Shown here: positions 52,897 to 61,887 of the stretch, in pieces
How positions within the stretch are numbered: position 1 is the first letter of the stretch
How the letters are laid out: every line of letters starts with the position of its first letter
Assembly: GCF_000348905.1 (NCBI RefSeq)
Contig: NZ_AOFT01000002.1
Coordinates: 62,001-126,000, forward strand
Reading direction: 5' to 3'
Origin: Bhargavaea cecembensis DSE10
GTDB taxonomy: Bacteria; Bacillota; Bacilli; Bacillales_A; Planococcaceae
Length of the DNA: 64,000 bases
The notes under the pieces: model-generated
Told to the model about the DNA's origin: nothing
Database searches by the model: none
Seen by the model: the letters and a program-made list of their open reading frames with translations, nothing else
Made by a program: the position numbers and the translations under genes

Positions 52897-53481
52897 TTAT
52901 CCCTGGAAGACGGCACGCTGTTTTTCGATCCAGCGATGCATGCTGCGGAACAGCAGCAGGATGATGGCTGCGAGGATAATGCCCTTCAACAGATTGAATG
53001 GCAGGATTCCGAGTACGATCATCTGGTACAGTTCTTCGCCCGACATGACCGGGAAGTTCATGAACTTCACATAAAGCGGGAGGAACAGCACGTAGTTCAG
53101 CAGGCTCATGCCGATTGCCATCGAGAACGTCCCGAGGATCAGACCGGTGGTCATTCCTTTGGCGGTGGACAGGCGGTGGTACACCCACCAGACAGGCAGG
53201 ATGAACAGGACACCCGTCGCGAAGTTGGCCATATGGCCGACCGGAACGCCGGTCGGGCTTCCTGAGAAGACCCAGTCGAGGACGTTCTTAAGCAGTTCAA
53301 CGAGGATACCGGCAACCGGTCCCATTGTGATTGCCGCGATGATGGCCGGCACTTCACTAAAGTCGACTTGCAGGAATGCAGGGAACGGCGGCAGCGGGAA
53401 GTTGAACAGCATGAGCACAAACGAGATACTGCTCAGCATGGCGATTGCGATCATCGACCGCAGGCGCAGATTTTTCTTCAT
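52897..53481 (-). CDS. ribU: Riboflavin transporter substrate-binding subunit RibU (ECF type)
   Basis: The S-component that captures riboflavin in an ECF transporter (ypaA in B. subtilis). The 194-aa protein has about six transmembrane helices. RibU-like features are LFNFPLPPFPAFLQVDFSEVPA near the N-terminus (quoted in part), GPVAGILVELLKNVLDW and PFNLLKGIILAAIILLLF. The frame extends far upstream through the leader, but ATG 53481 gives the family start with KKNLRLRS. Control is by the FMN riboswitch directly upstream. The energising ECF ATPase genes are not in this window. Confidence 0.95.
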   Translation of the reverse strand: MKKNLRLRSMIAIAMLSSISFVLMLFNFPLPPFPAFLQVDFSEVPAIIAAITMGPVAGILVELLKNVLDWVFSGSPTGVPVGHMANFATGVLFILPVWWVYHRLSTAKGMTTGLILGTFSMAIGMSLLNYVLFLPLYVKFMNFPVMSGEELYQMIVLGILPFNLLKGIILAAIILLLFRSMHRWIEKQRAVFQG

Positions 53482-53549
53482 AACACATTCTCTCCTTCTG
53501 TTGATCCTCTTCAACGAAGGAAGGACGACGGCCCCCGAATAACTGCCCC

Positions 53550-53584
53550 AAATCAAAACCCCTGAACGGAAATCCGTCCAGGGG
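53550..53584 (-). terminator. Terminator of the FMN riboswitch
   Basis: Minus strand CCCCTGGACGGA (53573-53584), TT turn, TCCGTTCAGGGG (53559-53570), then TTTTGATT. It lies between the aptamer and ribU, the expected expression platform of an OFF switch. Confidence 0.9.
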
Positions 53585-53647
53585 AGAAAGGCAAGTTTAA
53601 TACAGGCGTCACCTGTCCATAAAACGCAGACAGAAACGGCCGTGCCT

Positions 53648-53773
53648 TCACCTTCTCCCATCCAGACTTTACTGTCGGCTTTGGAATCTCACCAAATCCT
53701 GCCTTGCGGCTCGCGGGCTTAGGGGCCTATGCCCCATCACCGCCGGTCGGGAATTTCACCCAGCCCCGAAGAT
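53648..53773 (-). promoter_or_regulatory. FMN riboswitch (RFN element)
   Basis: The minus strand carries the conserved RFN words in order: ATCTTCGGGGCTGGGTGAAA, TTCCCGACCGGCGGTGATG, AGCCCGCGAGCC, GATTTGGTGAGATTCCAAAG, CCGACAGTAAAGTCTGGATG and GGAGAAGGTGAAG. This is near-consensus for the FMN aptamer. High FMN should favour the downstream terminator (53550-53584) and shut off riboflavin uptake. Confidence 0.97.
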
Positions 53774-53807
53774 GAATCAATATGTGGTTATTTTTTATTA
53801 CAACCCT

Positions 53808-53836
53808 ATCATACGAAAAAGCAGATGATTTGTAAA
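53808..53836 (-). promoter_or_regulatory. Promoter of the FMN riboswitch-ribU transcript
   Basis: Minus strand TTTACA (53831-53836), 17 bp, TATGAT (53808-53813), about 30 bp before the aptamer. Confidence 0.7.
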
Positions 53837-53887
53837 CCGTTTTGTCCGAAGTTTTTTCGGCAACTATCACCGGAAAATCACAAAAAT

Positions 53888-55126
53888 TCAGTTGCCGGTT
53901 ACCAGATTCATTCCGTTTGGTCCCGCAGGAAGCGGAAGCGCTTCTTCAAGCCGGTAGCCGTCAGGCGGGTTGACTGCATTCTCAAAGCGGACCCGAAGCT
54001 CATATTCAGCGGCTGTCAGAGCCATGCCGTCGATCATCCGGGCGGCGTCCTGTGCTTCCATTCCGCTGAAGTCAAATGGTTCTTTAAAGCGGACTGTCAT
54101 GACATCGCCATCACCATCGCCCGGCAGTTCTACCGTAAAGTCGGCATCCTCCGGAACAACCGGTTCATATAGATCGTTCGTCCGGTTCTTCATCAGTCCG
54201 ATTGCCTCGGCCGGGCCGGCCGGACCGAGATGCCGGTCCGGTGCGAGGACGGTGGACCCGTCATTTTTCTCATAGGCGAAGTACACGGCCCCTTCCCTTT
54301 CAAGCGGAATCTCCGGGAATGGGCCGATCTGGTCAAATTCCGCAGGAGCGCCGCCCTCATCCAGCAGCCGGACTGACTCTTCGCTCCCGAATGTCTCCTG
54401 TACCGACTCCGTGAAAGCGCCTATTGAGGCGCTTGCGATGTCGTAGGAATGGCCGCCGGAAAGGGTCAGCGTCACTTCCCCGCCGGCGCCGCTGACGTTC
54501 GCGTCATACGGATGATAGTCGTCAAAACCAAGTGCTTCTTCATCGATCTGCGGCGCATAGCGGTTATAAAGTTCGACCTGTCCGGGCATTTTCCCGCCGA
54601 AGTCAGCACCGATCGTCTCTTCCGGAATCAGGATCGTCACGGGAATGACATTCGCCGCTGCGACCAGGCCGATCCTGAACGGAACGATGCCGTTCAATTT
54701 GTCGGGATAAACCGCACCGGAGACCTGCCCATCCATGGATGTGTCCGCACTAAAGAGTTCGTTCCCTTCGTCATTGCTCTTATCCGGCAGCGCACGGCTG
54801 TCCTCCACTGAACCTGTTTCCATCCGGCTGCCGGATTCCGTGGCCATCTGTGCGGCATCCTCTGCTTGTTCGGTGGCAGAGTCATTCATGCTCATTTCAC
54901 TGCCGCCGTCCATCATTGACGGAATCAGGATGCCCGCCGCCAGAAGGGCCGCGGCGGCAACTCCGGCCGGAATCCATTTCCGGTTCCGGGACGGCTGTTT
55001 TTCCCGGAGCCGGGGGTCGTCCTTCAGCCGTGACAGGATATCCTCACGGCTCCTCATGTCTTCGGGTTTAGGTACGGACTTCAGCCAGCGGCCGACTTCC
55101 TCGTCTCTCCAGTTGTCATTGCTCAT
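53888..55126 (-). CDS. rsiX: Anti-sigma-X factor RsiX
   Basis: Membrane anti-sigma factor that holds SigX inactive. The 412-aa protein has a cytoplasmic N-terminus with charged helices (NWRDEEVGRWLKSVPKPED), one transmembrane segment (PAGVAAAALLAAGILIP, ~53-69), then a large acidic extracellular domain (~340 aa) with GerMN-like or lipoprotein-like blocks. It is somewhat longer than B. subtilis RsiX. Its ATG overlaps the sigX stop by 4 bp, so the two should be made in step. Name rests mainly on pairing with sigX and on the topology. No strong terminator follows. Confidence 0.88.
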   Translation of the reverse strand: MSNDNWRDEEVGRWLKSVPKPEDMRSREDILSRLKDDPRLREKQPSRNRKWIPAGVAAAALLAAGILIPSMMDGGSEMSMNDSATEQAEDAAQMATESGSRMETGSVEDSRALPDKSNDEGNELFSADTSMDGQVSGAVYPDKLNGIVPFRIGLVAAANVIPVTILIPEETIGADFGGKMPGQVELYNRYAPQIDEEALGFDDYHPYDANVSGAGGEVTLTLSGGHSYDIASASIGAFTESVQETFGSEESVRLLDEGGAPAEFDQIGPFPEIPLEREGAVYFAYEKNDGSTVLAPDRHLGPAGPAEAIGLMKNRTNDLYEPVVPEDADFTVELPGDGDGDVMTVRFKEPFDFSGMEAQDAARMIDGMALTAAEYELRVRFENAVNPPDGYRLEEALPLPAGPNGMNLVTGN

Positions 55127-55656
55127 CGTCCGCCACCTCCCTGTCCGTCCGATTTCTCCAAGAGTTCTCTGGCTTTCTTTACTGCCCGGTGCTGGGTCGT
55201 CTTGACTTTTGCTTCCGTCCAGCCCAGCACCTCTGCCGTTTCTGCAATGGACAGTTCCTGGAGGAATCTCATGATCAGCACCATCCGCTGGTCTTCCGTG
55301 CAGGCATCCAACACTCCGAACAGCCGGACCATTTCATCTCCGTGAACAGCCGCTTCCTCGGGTGTCGGGCCCCGGTCGGCGGGCTGCTCCGTCTCCCAGT
55401 CATACGACTCGTCTGTCCGCTTTCTCCGGACGGATGCCCGTCGGAAATGATCAAACGCCACATTCCTCGCAATTGAAAACAGCCAGGTCCGCTCGCTGCT
55501 TTTTCCCTGAAAGCTGCCGAATGATTTCAGCACACGCACATATACTTCGTGCAGCAGATCTTCGGAGAGCGTCCGGTCCTTTGTCAGATAGATGAGGAAC
55601 CGGTAGACATCCTGGTGGTATTCCTCATAAATCCGGTGAAACACGGATTCATCCAT
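55123..55656 (-). CDS. sigX: ECF RNA polymerase sigma factor SigX
   Basis: Extracytoplasmic-function sigma factor; in B. subtilis SigX controls genes that alter surface charge. The 177-aa protein has sigma region 2 (YRFLIYLTKDRTLSEDLLHEV, cited in part; RTWLFSIARNVAFDHFRR) and region 4 (QRMVLIMRFLQELSIAETAEV; WTEAKVKTTQHRAVKKAREL), with a short linker as usual for ECF factors. ATG 55656 has GGAGG 7 bp ahead; the frame opens further upstream. It follows resE by 50 bp and overlaps rsiX by 4 bp, the Bacillus order. An ECF-type promoter lies directly upstream. Confidence 0.94.
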   Translation of the reverse strand: MDESVFHRIYEEYHQDVYRFLIYLTKDRTLSEDLLHEVYVRVLKSFGSFQGKSSERTWLFSIARNVAFDHFRRASVRRKRTDESYDWETEQPADRGPTPEEAAVHGDEMVRLFGVLDACTEDQRMVLIMRFLQELSIAETAEVLGWTEAKVKTTQHRAVKKARELLEKSDGQGGGGR

Positions 55657-55682
55657 GAGCTGCCCTCCGTTCACTGGAATTG

Positions 55683-55708
55683 GTCGCCCGAATGGCGAAA
55701 AAGTTTCA
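55683..55708 (-). promoter_or_regulatory. ECF-sigma-type promoter of sigX-rsiX (possible autoregulation)
   Basis: Minus strand TGAAAC (55703-55708), 16 bp beginning TTTTTC, then CGAC (55683-55686). This resembles promoters read by SigX/SigW-type factors. It overlaps the resE stop codon and would start RNA ~20 nt before sigX. Confidence 0.6.
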
Positions 55709-57484
55709 ATGCTCTTCATAAGGGATGCTGAAAGTCATCGTCGTCCCTTCTCCAAGGCTGCTTTCTGCACGGATCCAGCCGCCGTGGGACTCGACGATGT
55801 TCTTCGCAATGGCAAGACCAAGGCCTGTGCCGCCCTTTCCTCTTGTTCTGGCCTTGTCGGCCTTGTAGAACCGCTCAAACACGTATGTCAGGTCTTCCTC
55901 GGCAATGCCGGAGCCGGTATCGGCAACAGCCACTTCAAGCAATCCGTCGGAAGCGGAGGATCTGACCTCGACGCTTCCGCCTGAAGGAGTATGCCGGATG
56001 GCGTTGTCAATCAGGTTGGTCATGACCTGTTCGATCCGGTCTTCATCCAGTTCGACAATCGCTTCCCCGGCACCTGCCGAATCGACGTGGAGCGAGATGT
56101 CGGCATCTTTCGCTTTCTGCACGAACTTGGACGCAATGCGTTCTACCATCGGACGAACAGCGACGGGTTCCTTGTAAAGCCGCATGTACCCCGATTCGAG
56201 ACGGGTCAGGTCGAGCGTATCATTGACAAGGCGGCCCATCCGCATCGCTTCGTCACGGATGATCTTCATCATTTCCTCACGGTCTTCTTCCGTCTCGACA
56301 ATTCCGTCGCTCAGCGCTTCCGAGTAGCCGACCAGCATGGAAATCGGGGTCCTCAGCTCATGCGAGATGTTAGCGAGAAAGTCGGTCCGGACCTTATCCA
56401 GGCGGTGCTGTTCCGTCATGTCACGGAAAACCGCAACCGCGCCACGGATATAGCTGCCGCTGTAGAGCGGGCTGATCGTGATGTCAAAATACTGTCCGTC
56501 CAGCGCCAGTTCGTCCTCGACTTCTTCAGAGTACATGACGACATGGTTCAGCATGCCGGTGATTTCGTCCGGGATGTCCCCTTCCTGGTCTTTCCTGGCA
56601 TCCCGCCACTTTCTGAGGAGCCGGTCCGCCGGCGGATTCGTAAGCAGGATCGAACGGTCACGGTTAAATGAGATCACCGCATCCGTCATCGAAGTGAGGA
56701 TGTTCTGAAGCTGTTCTTTTTCCTGGCCGATCACTTCGAGGTTGTGCTTGACCTGCTTCCCCATTTTATTGAAGGCTACGGCCAGGTCGCCGATCTCATC
56801 GTGCTGGGGTGTGGGAACTTCCGTGTCATAGCGGCCTTCCGCAAGGCTGTTCGCCGCTTCCTTGAGTTTCCTGAGAGGAGACGTGATTCGGGAAGACAGG
56901 AAAAACGCAAAGAATGTCGTCAGGACAAATGCGATAAAGGCGGACAACAGGACGATATACGTGGTCTGCCGGATGGTATCATGAACGGCCTGCATGCTCT
57001 GGTAGACGAATACCGCTCCGTTCAGCTCATCCCCTTCATGAAGCGGGGCAGCCAGGATGGAAAACGTCTCCATCCGATCCGAATCTTCCGCAGACGGGAG
57101 GTTCATCTCCTTGACTACAGGAGAGTCCTCCAGGAACACGCGTGAAAGCTCTTTGTCCTCCAGGAGGATTTCGCGTATTTCTCCTCCGTTGTCTTCCTCA
57201 TGAAAGGCACTGATCACCTCACCCTGAGAGTCAGCGATCACCGCACTTGTATCCTCGCCCAGAAGATCATCGATCACATAGATCGAGGTCGTCGGGTCCT
57301 CGTGCTGATCGACAATCTTGGAGATTGTAACGGCCTGCTGACGGAGCGCATTCTCCGCCTGGTTCCCATAAAAGTTCCCGAGGAATTCGAGGAGCAGGAC
57401 ACTAACAATGAACAGGACAAATGAAACGAGAAGCAATATGGTTGCCCATAGCTTCCCGACGATGCTGTTCCATATTCTATTCAT
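55706..57484 (-). CDS. resE: Sensor histidine kinase ResE
   Basis: Membrane kinase of the ResDE pair that responds to oxygen limitation and nitric oxide in B. subtilis. The 592-aa protein has two transmembrane helices (about 14-33 and 165-187) around an extracytoplasmic domain. It continues with HAMP (SRITSPLRKLKEAANSLAEG), a PAS domain (LTSMTDAVISFNRDRSILL), the His box FLANISHELRTPISMLVGY and the ATPase G boxes (VADTGSGIAEEDL; GKGGTGLGLAIAKNI). ATG 57484 (NRIWNSIVGKLW) overlaps the resD stop by 8 bp; an upstream start at 57526 is less likely. Confidence 0.96.
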   Translation of the reverse strand: MNRIWNSIVGKLWATILLLVSFVLFIVSVLLLEFLGNFYGNQAENALRQQAVTISKIVDQHEDPTTSIYVIDDLLGEDTSAVIADSQGEVISAFHEEDNGGEIREILLEDKELSRVFLEDSPVVKEMNLPSAEDSDRMETFSILAAPLHEGDELNGAVFVYQSMQAVHDTIRQTTYIVLLSAFIAFVLTTFFAFFLSSRITSPLRKLKEAANSLAEGRYDTEVPTPQHDEIGDLAVAFNKMGKQVKHNLEVIGQEKEQLQNILTSMTDAVISFNRDRSILLTNPPADRLLRKWRDARKDQEGDIPDEITGMLNHVVMYSEEVEDELALDGQYFDITISPLYSGSYIRGAVAVFRDMTEQHRLDKVRTDFLANISHELRTPISMLVGYSEALSDGIVETEEDREEMMKIIRDEAMRMGRLVNDTLDLTRLESGYMRLYKEPVAVRPMVERIASKFVQKAKDADISLHVDSAGAGEAIVELDEDRIEQVMTNLIDNAIRHTPSGGSVEVRSSASDGLLEVAVADTGSGIAEEDLTYVFERFYKADKARTRGKGGTGLGLAIAKNIVESHGGWIRAESSLGEGTTMTFSIPYEEH

Positions 57485-58190
57485 TGCCTGCCTCGAACTT
57501 GTAGCCGAAGCCCCAAACGGTGACAATCATCTTCGCCGCACGCGGAGAGACTTTCGTCAGCTTCTCGCGAAGCCGCTTGACATGCGTATCCACTGTCCGG
57601 AGGTCGCCGAAGAATTCATAGTGCCACACTTCCTTCAGCAGCTGTTCCCGGTCGAATACCTTGTCCGGCGTCTTCGCGAGGAAGTACAGCAATTCATATT
57701 CCTTCGGCGTCAGGTTTACTTCCTTGCCCTCCGCCGTCACACGGTGCGCGTCGTTGTCAATCATGAGATGAGGGAAGACAACCAGGTCCTTCGGCGCCTG
57801 AGGATCGACCGAAGCATAGTTCGCCGAGCGCCTCAGCACGGCCTTGACGCGGAGCACAACCTCACGCGGGCTGAACGGCTTGACGATATAATCATCCGCG
57901 CCGGCCTCAAATCCCTGGACGCGGTTCGCTTCCTCACCTTTCGCCGTCAGCATGATGACCGGCGTCATTTTCTCTTCCCGGAGCGCGGTGCATACCTCCA
58001 CGCCGTCTTTGCCCGGCATCATGATGTCGAGCAGGATACAGTCATAGTCACGGCCAAGCGCCATCTCCAGCGCCTCATCACCGTCGACTGCCTCCTCAAC
58101 TTCATAGCCCTCGCGCTCAAGGTACATTTTCAGCAGTCGCCGGATGCGTTCTTCATCATCGACGACGAGGATGGAAACCTGTTCAGTCAC
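57477..58190 (-). CDS. resD: Response regulator ResD (OmpR family)
   Basis: Transcription factor for respiration and anaerobic genes. The 237-aa protein has a receiver domain: ILVVDDEERIRRLL with the acidic pair, phospho-acceptor Asp in CILLDIMMPGKDG and Lys in VKPFSPREV. A C-terminal winged helix follows (LTPKEYELLYFLAK; RTVDTHVKRLREKL). Start is GTG 58190 with AAAGGGG ahead. It overlaps resE by 8 bp. A terminator and a promoter separate it from resC, so resDE can be expressed without resABC. Confidence 0.97.
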   Translation of the reverse strand: MTEQVSILVVDDEERIRRLLKMYLEREGYEVEEAVDGDEALEMALGRDYDCILLDIMMPGKDGVEVCTALREEKMTPVIMLTAKGEEANRVQGFEAGADDYIVKPFSPREVVLRVKAVLRRSANYASVDPQAPKDLVVFPHLMIDNDAHRVTAEGKEVNLTPKEYELLYFLAKTPDKVFDREQLLKEVWHYEFFGDLRTVDTHVKRLREKLTKVSPRAAKMIVTVWGFGYKFEAGNE

Positions 58191-58230
58191 AAACCATTTC
58201 CCCTTTCAACTGCACTGCTCTTCACTTACC

Positions 58231-58260
58231 ATTGTACCGTTCGGAGCCGGAAAATGAAAA
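58231..58260 (-). promoter_or_regulatory. Promoter of resDE (and probably sigX-rsiX)
   Basis: Minus strand TTTTCA (58255-58260), 18 bp, TACAAT (58231-58236), between the resC terminator and resD. Confidence 0.6.
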
Positions 58261-58328
58261 CGAATCGCTGTGCTGCGGCGTTTTAACCGATGCTTGGTAC
58301 AGAAGCATTCCGGCGCAGAAAGAGCCGC

Positions 58329-58358
58329 AAAAAGACCCTCCGGAAAATCCGGAGGGTC
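58329..58358 (-). terminator. Terminator after resC
   Basis: Minus strand GACCCTCCGGA, TTT turn, TCCGGAGGGTC, TTTTTG, eight bases past the stop. It splits resABC from resDE. Confidence 0.88.
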
Positions 58359-58365
58359 CAATTGA

Positions 58366-59550
58366 TTATGCATAGGAGTGGAGGCCCGCAATGACGAGGT
58401 TGACCGCCACCAGGTTGAACATGATGATGGCGAAGCCGATAACTGCAAGCCATGCCGATTTGCGGCCTTCCCACCCGCGCGAAAGGCGGAGGTGGAGATA
58501 GGCGGCGTAGAACAGCCAGGTGATCAGCGCCCAGACTTCTTTCGGGTCCCATCCCCAGAATCGGGACCAGGCTTCATGTGCCCAGATCATCGCGAAAATC
58601 AGTGCCCCGAGGGTAAAGACCGGGAACCCGATCAGGACGGACCGGTAACCGATCTCATCCATGAGCTGGGAATTGGCCTTGACCGCGAGAGGCTTTACCA
58701 GTTCCGCGATGCGTCGTCGGGTAATCAGCCGGATCAGGAAGTAAAGAATGGTCCCCGCAATGACCGACCAGGTGAACGTCGTGAGCGTCTTTGCATTGAT
58801 GATCGGCGGCATTTCCGCCAGCGGGTCCATTGTGCCTTCCGTTTTTGCATTGTATTCGTTCATGCCGAACAGCGGAGGCATATGGTATACCACTTCTGCC
58901 TGCATGTCGTTCTTGTCAACGTAGTCGAATGCCGCTTCATATCCCGCAGCGCGGAAGCCGACTGTGATCACAATGAAGCCGAGGACGACCACGAGCGTAT
59001 ACATGATGAATTCCAGCCATTTCCGCTCTTTCGACTTTTTCGTCAGGTCGATATTCTTCAGAAGATAGATAAGGCCGACAACAGCCGAAATCGCGAGGAT
59101 TGCCTCGCCGAGTGCCGCCGTGATGACGTGGATCGTCAGCCAGTGGCTCTGAAGTGCCGGGATCAGCGGCTGGATGTCCCTCGGGAACATTGCCGCATAT
59201 CCGAGGATCACAAGCGCGATCGGGAGTGCGAATAGGCCCACGAGCGGTGTCTTATAGAGAAAGTAGAACAGGATGGCCGCTCCGACAAGCAGCATCCCGA
59301 AAGCTGTGGTGAATTCGAACATGTTGCTGACCGGCGCGTGGCCCGAGGCCATCCACCGGGTGATGAAGTAGCCGAGGTGTGCAAGAAAACCGATGATGGT
59401 CACCGTGATGCCGAGCTTGCCCCAGCGTTTATTGGAGGCGGAAGCCTCGTTCTTCGACCCTTTCACCGCGCCGCCGAACAGAATCGTCCCGGCGAGGTAA
59501 GCGATGAATGCAGTGAAGAGGAGATTTCCGCTAAGGTCAACTAGGTTCAT
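58366..59550 (-). CDS. resC: Cytochrome c biogenesis protein ResC (CcsA family)
   Basis: Heme-handling half of the system II cytochrome c maturation complex. The 394-aa protein is strongly hydrophobic with about eight to nine transmembrane helices and the diagnostic tryptophan-rich heme motif [19 protein letters not shown] near the C-terminus. Periplasm-side histidines suited to heme ligation are also present. It overlaps resB by 4 bp. With ResB it should deliver heme to apocytochromes such as QcrC. Confidence 0.96.
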   Translation of the reverse strand: MNLVDLSGNLLFTAFIAYLAGTILFGGAVKGSKNEASASNKRWGKLGITVTIIGFLAHLGYFITRWMASGHAPVSNMFEFTTAFGMLLVGAAILFYFLYKTPLVGLFALPIALVILGYAAMFPRDIQPLIPALQSHWLTIHVITAALGEAILAISAVVGLIYLLKNIDLTKKSKERKWLEFIMYTLVVVLGFIVITVGFRAAGYEAAFDYVDKNDMQAEVVYHMPPLFGMNEYNAKTEGTMDPLAEMPPIINAKTLTTFTWSVIAGTILYFLIRLITRRRIAELVKPLAVKANSQLMDEIGYRSVLIGFPVFTLGALIFAMIWAHEAWSRFWGWDPKEVWALITWLFYAAYLHLRLSRGWEGRKSAWLAVIGFAIIMFNLVAVNLVIAGLHSYA

Positions 59551-61208
59551 GATTTGGAATCTCCTTCCGGTTTATCCGTTTGTGCTTCCTTGTCTCGCTG
59601 GTCGGTATATGCAGGAAGTCCGGCATATTCGGTTACCGCATCCAGTTCACGCTGCAGGGCCACCCAGTTCTTGCTTGTGTGGCCGGCAACCATGACCTGT
59701 CCGTTTTCAGACTTCCTGATCCAGAACCTGCGGTGATTAAAGTAGGACCCCTGCACAAGGCCGATCATGAAGATCGTTCCGCCCAGAACGATGACCGGAA
59801 TGGTCTTGTCCTTTCGGATCGTCAGGCCGGACACATCGCGCGTCTCGGCCTTCTGGAAGGCCAGCTTGTGGGTGTTTTCTCCGAGTGGCTCAAGCGTCTG
59901 GCGGATCGCCACGAAGCTTGTCTCGCCCTCCGGAGTTTCCGGAGTCGTCATTTTGAAAAGGAATGCCGGATTGTTCGGCACAGGCGTCTTCGTTTGCGGC
60001 TCCCCGTTTTCAAATCCGTCGAAATCCGGGTAGTAATCGAGCAGTTCCACTTTGGCACCATTTCCGAGATCGTAATCCTTCTGCGGATCGTCCAGGTTGA
60101 CGGTCAGCTCCCCGAGGGATTCACCGGTTTCCTTGTTCTCGAGTGCAAACGTCATTGCGCTCAGCTCGTCCAGCTTAAAGTCCATCTGGAAGATATGAAA
60201 GCCTTCATGCTTGAGCGGTTTGTTGACGACGATGGAGTACTCTTTGACGAGCTCTGCGTTGGTCGAACCGGGCAGTGCCCCTTCCGGTGTCTCGTAAAGC
60301 GCGACATCCGTCTGGTAGTTTGAAGCGACGGTGCCGACGCGGTCGATCGCCTCGCTGAACACTTCGTCCGTGTTTTCCTGTGTATACACGTCGAATGTGA
60401 ACCCTTTGTTCTCCAGGTAAAGCCCGGGCGCTCCTTTGACCGCAAGGATCTCCCCTTCACGGATCCACATCGACTCATCGACATAGAAGCCGGGAAGTGC
60501 GCGGAGCATGACCCCGAACAGGAAGATGATCAGGCCCAGGTGGTTCACATAAGGGCCCCAGCGCGCCCAGCGTCCCTTCTCGGCCAGCAGGGCACCGTTC
60601 TTTTCCCGGATGTTGTAACGCTGTTCCTTCAGCTTTTCGGCAGCTTTCTTCATGACGGCATCCGGATCATCGACCTGGCCTTCGCCGTATAGGCGCTGGC
60701 GCTTCAGGAAGCTCGGGTGACGGTCGACGCGCTGATTCTTGAGCGACTTGTAGAGCGGGATCCCGCGGTCGAGACTCACGACGACGAGAGAAATGCCGAG
60801 CATGCCGACAAGCGTCATAAACCACCAGGATCCGTACAGGTCGCTCAGGCCGAGCGCGTTGTAGATCTGGCCGAATATACCGTAGTTGTCTTCGTAGTAC
60901 TGTGCTGTCTGCGCCTCATTGGCACCGCCGCCAGGGATGTAGAACACCTGCGGCAGGATTGTGCCGACCGCTGCTGCGACCAGGATGGCGATAATGATGC
61001 TGACACCGATCTTAACGCTGGAAAAGAAGTTCCAGATTTTGTCGACCACCGTACGCTGGTGCGTCTTTGAACGGATGGCGGCACCGTCATAGCGCATGTC
61101 AGCCAGTTTTTTTGATTTTTCTTCGGTTGAAAGCGGCCGTCCGCAGTTCTGGCAGATATCTGTCCCTTCCGGGTTGAGATGGCCGCATTCACATTTGATC
61201 GAACTCAT
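59547..61208 (-). CDS. resB: Cytochrome c biogenesis protein ResB (Ccs1 family)
   Basis: Partner of ResC in system II. The 553-aa protein begins with a small zinc-ribbon-like head ([18 protein letters not shown]). It has transmembrane helices near 73-93, 130-150 and 210-230, a large extracytoplasmic domain, and a last helix near 475-495 ([16 protein letters not shown]). ATG 61208 has AAGGAG ahead. It lies 15 bp after resA and overlaps resC by 4 bp. The zinc ribbon is, as I recall, shared with Bacillus ResB. Confidence 0.95.
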   Translation of the reverse strand: MSSIKCECGHLNPEGTDICQNCGRPLSTEEKSKKLADMRYDGAAIRSKTHQRTVVDKIWNFFSSVKIGVSIIIAILVAAAVGTILPQVFYIPGGGANEAQTAQYYEDNYGIFGQIYNALGLSDLYGSWWFMTLVGMLGISLVVVSLDRGIPLYKSLKNQRVDRHPSFLKRQRLYGEGQVDDPDAVMKKAAEKLKEQRYNIREKNGALLAEKGRWARWGPYVNHLGLIIFLFGVMLRALPGFYVDESMWIREGEILAVKGAPGLYLENKGFTFDVYTQENTDEVFSEAIDRVGTVASNYQTDVALYETPEGALPGSTNAELVKEYSIVVNKPLKHEGFHIFQMDFKLDELSAMTFALENKETGESLGELTVNLDDPQKDYDLGNGAKVELLDYYPDFDGFENGEPQTKTPVPNNPAFLFKMTTPETPEGETSFVAIRQTLEPLGENTHKLAFQKAETRDVSGLTIRKDKTIPVIVLGGTIFMIGLVQGSYFNHRRFWIRKSENGQVMVAGHTSKNWVALQRELDAVTEYAGLPAYTDQRDKEAQTDKPEGDSKS

Positions 61209-61223
61209 GGTTGTCAGGACTCC

Positions 61224-61775
61224 TTAACTGGGCATGATGCTTTCCATGTAGGTTTTGATCTCTTGTTCGCTCATCTCCGTCTCGATGATTTTTTTCACTT
61301 TTCCATCGGGACCGACAAGGAATGTTGTCGGAAGAGGCCTTACATTATAGGCATCCCTTACGCTGTTCGTCTTGTCGATGACGATCGGGAACGTCAGGCC
61401 GTAAGTATTGGCGAAGGACTGTACTTTCAGGTCAGACTCGGAGATGTTCACCGCGAGGATGTTGACGCCCTGGTCTTCAAACTCGTTATAGTACTTTTCC
61501 ATATGCGGCATTTCTTTTTTGCACGGACCGCACCAGGTGCCCCAGAAATTCAGGAATACGCCTTCACCACGGTAATCGGATAGCTTGTGGGTGTTCCCCT
61601 CGAGGTCGACCAGCTCGAAGTCCGGAGCCGTGTCGCCGACCTCGACGATATCTTCATCTTTCGTGACGTTGGCAACGATTGTATAAACAATGGCAATTCC
61701 CAGAACGGCCAGAATAGCAGTCCGGATGATCTGCTGCCTCTTTCGCTTTTTTTCCCGTTCCTGCTGCTTGCTCAT
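61224..61775 (-). CDS. resA: Thiol-disulfide oxidoreductase ResA
   Basis: Keeps the CxxCH cysteines of apocytochrome c reduced before heme attachment. The 183-aa protein has an N-terminal signal anchor (IIRTAILAVLGIAIVYTIV) and a thioredoxin fold facing outward with the active site WGTWCGPCKKEMP (Cys82, Cys85) and cis-Pro in RPLPTTFLV. ATG 61775 has GAGGTG 8 bp ahead. It is first of resABC and has its own promoter. Confidence 0.97.
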   Translation of the reverse strand: MSKQQEREKKRKRQQIIRTAILAVLGIAIVYTIVANVTKDEDIVEVGDTAPDFELVDLEGNTHKLSDYRGEGVFLNFWGTWCGPCKKEMPHMEKYYNEFEDQGVNILAVNISESDLKVQSFANTYGLTFPIVIDKTNSVRDAYNVRPLPTTFLVGPDGKVKKIIETEMSEQEIKTYMESIMPS

Positions 61776-61825
61776 CCGAATGTCACCTCGTTTTCATAAA
61801 TACAGGATTGGAAAGATCCCTTCCC

Positions 61826-61834
61826 ATTATAACA
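61826..61834 (-). promoter_or_regulatory. Extended -10 promoter of resABC
   Basis: Minus strand TGTTATAAT (perfect TATAAT at 61826-61831) ~50 bp before resA; the -35 is weak, as often at activator-dependent promoters such as that controlled by ResD. Confidence 0.6.
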
Positions 61835-61887
61835 AAGGCGGAACATGCCGAAATCCTTACATATGAAGGGTTTGTGAACGTTCCGGT

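Noticed and set aside
53846-53860. Small CCGAA/TTCGG hairpin after rsiX as a terminator
   Set aside because: The stem is five base pairs and there is no T tract behind it; a real terminator was not found before the ribU promoter.
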